DNA of 64,000 nucleotides from Halorubrum halophilum. Its GTDB lineage: Archaea; Halobacteriota; Halobacteria; Halobacteriales; Haloferacaceae. Below are positions 63,721 through 64,000 of this stretch, piece after piece (the stretch's first letter is position 1; every line of letters begins with the position of its first letter). The stretch lies in NCBI RefSeq assembly GCF_000739595.1, contig NZ_BBJP01000022.1, positions 49,648-113,647 of the forward strand. The letters run 5' to 3'. The notes beneath the pieces were generated by a model. It did no database searches. It saw nothing but the letters and a program-made list of their open reading frames with translations, and was not told where the DNA came from. The position numbers were made by a program, and so were the translations under genes.

Positions 63721-64000
63721 CGCCGTGAGGACTCGGAGTTATCTTCTGACGCATATTCTCTGCCCCGTTACAATCCGCGTTGGCTACCAACTCACACGAC
63801 GAGCAGACGTACAGGCCACGTTCGACACGGTTCGATTTCGTGTCGTCGCCACACGATGAACACGTTTTCGAGGAGTTCCACTCGTTTTCTTTCAGCACCT
63901 CAACACCCCGCATCTCGCCTTTGTATGCGAGGTATTGGTAGAGACGGTTGAACGCCCACGAGTGGAGCTTCTTATTCCCCGTTTTTTTTTTTTTTTTATT
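63626..64000 (-). CDS. tnpB: TnpB RNA-guided nuclease, C-terminal part
   Basis: The frame runs off the right edge; ~124 codons are seen. NKKLHSWAFNRLYQYLAYKG leads into the OrfB zinc ribbon: KTCSSCGDD ... YVCSSCELVANADCNGAENM (two CxxC pairs) with the last RuvC Asp in NADCNGAENM. The tail ITPSPHGEDRSNGCVAQPST is typical of haloarchaeal TnpB. TnpB is an RNA-guided DNA nuclease of IS200/IS605 elements. At its left limit a run of 16 T (63982-63997) adds a polylysine stretch that no TnpB should have, so sequence before residue NKK is unreliable. Confidence 0.88.
   Translation of the reverse strand, partial: NKKKKKTGNKKLHSWAFNRLYQYLAYKGEMRGVEVLKENEWNSSKTCSSCGDDTKSNRVERGLYVCSSCELVANADCNGAENMRQKITPSPHGEDRSNGCVAQPSTHLFDRESGTFHTREQVVS
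63982..63997. other. 16-T homopolymer at the window edge
   Basis: A poly-T inside the tnpB frame, followed by ATT at the last bases. In a GC-rich genome this is more likely an assembly or scaffold-end artefact than biology. It replaces the upstream part of the RuvC domain. Confidence 0.6.

Overview
The window reads as chromosome of a halophilic archaeon (class Halobacteria), most likely Halorubrum or a close relative. Base composition is GC-rich with strong G/C third positions, the predicted proteins are very acidic, starts are ATG or GTG with TATA-like boxes about 25-30 nt upstream (leaderless transcripts), and there are many haloarchaea-restricted small proteins, an intron-bearing tRNA-Trp, Tat-lipobox lipoproteins and halocyanins. 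The genus is inferred mainly from a recurrent repeat family; the class assignment is firm.

Layout. 1-8.3 kb: end of a TRAP-transporter accessory gene (DUF1850), the fused TRAP permease, a TrkA-N/DHH protein, a two-domain halocyanin, a sugar nucleotidyltransferase and a DsbA-like lipoprotein. 8.4-14 kb: MFS transporter, TyrA, Rsm22-family methyltransferase, SRAP DNA-protein crosslink enzyme, RNase H-fold nuclease, then repeat copy A. 14.3-19.2 kb: bactofilin-like protein, four small haloarchaeal DUF proteins (DUF5786, DUF5800, DUF5795, DUF5794), LEA14-like protein and tRNA-Trp. 19.7-30.4 kb: guaB, HalX response regulator, Ski2/Hel308-like helicase, squalene synthase, acyl-CoA dehydrogenase, a pair of bPH2 membrane proteins, glutamate dehydrogenase. 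30.4-42.5 kb: repeat copy B, DUF2071, CDF metal exporter, pilin-like surface protein, HD-domain protein, a surface-protein/RND exporter pair, and a znuABC-like metal importer with a DtxR-type operator upstream. 42.6-53.7 kb: YhbY, MscS, and a dense potassium/stress cluster (trkA, trkH, trkH, uspA, APC-UspA fusion, trkA, trkH). 54-63.6 kb: methylmalonyl-CoA mutase, repeat copy C, phosphopantothenate synthetase, an Lrp regulator, DUF63, menA-menC, a canonical halocyanin and DUF5799. The right edge enters a TnpB element and ends in a 16-T homopolymer that looks artefactual.

How the parts work together. The 42.6-53.7 kb block is a salt-in/turgor module: MscS releases solutes on down-shock, while three TrkH pores and two TrkA gating proteins import K+, with UspA domains free and fused to an amino-acid permease. 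menA-menC (menaquinone) and the halocyanins belong to membrane electron transport. znuABC and the CDF exporter give divalent-metal import and export. Most other genes are core housekeeping.

The most unusual non-genic signal is a three-copy intergenic repeat family (14.0, 30.4 and 55.9 kb). It has conserved flanks, TTATAAG-containing ends and an interior in which unrelated perfect hairpins appear to be swapped as cassettes. All three copies lie at the 3' ends of genes. No CRISPR array, rRNA or replication-origin gene was seen.
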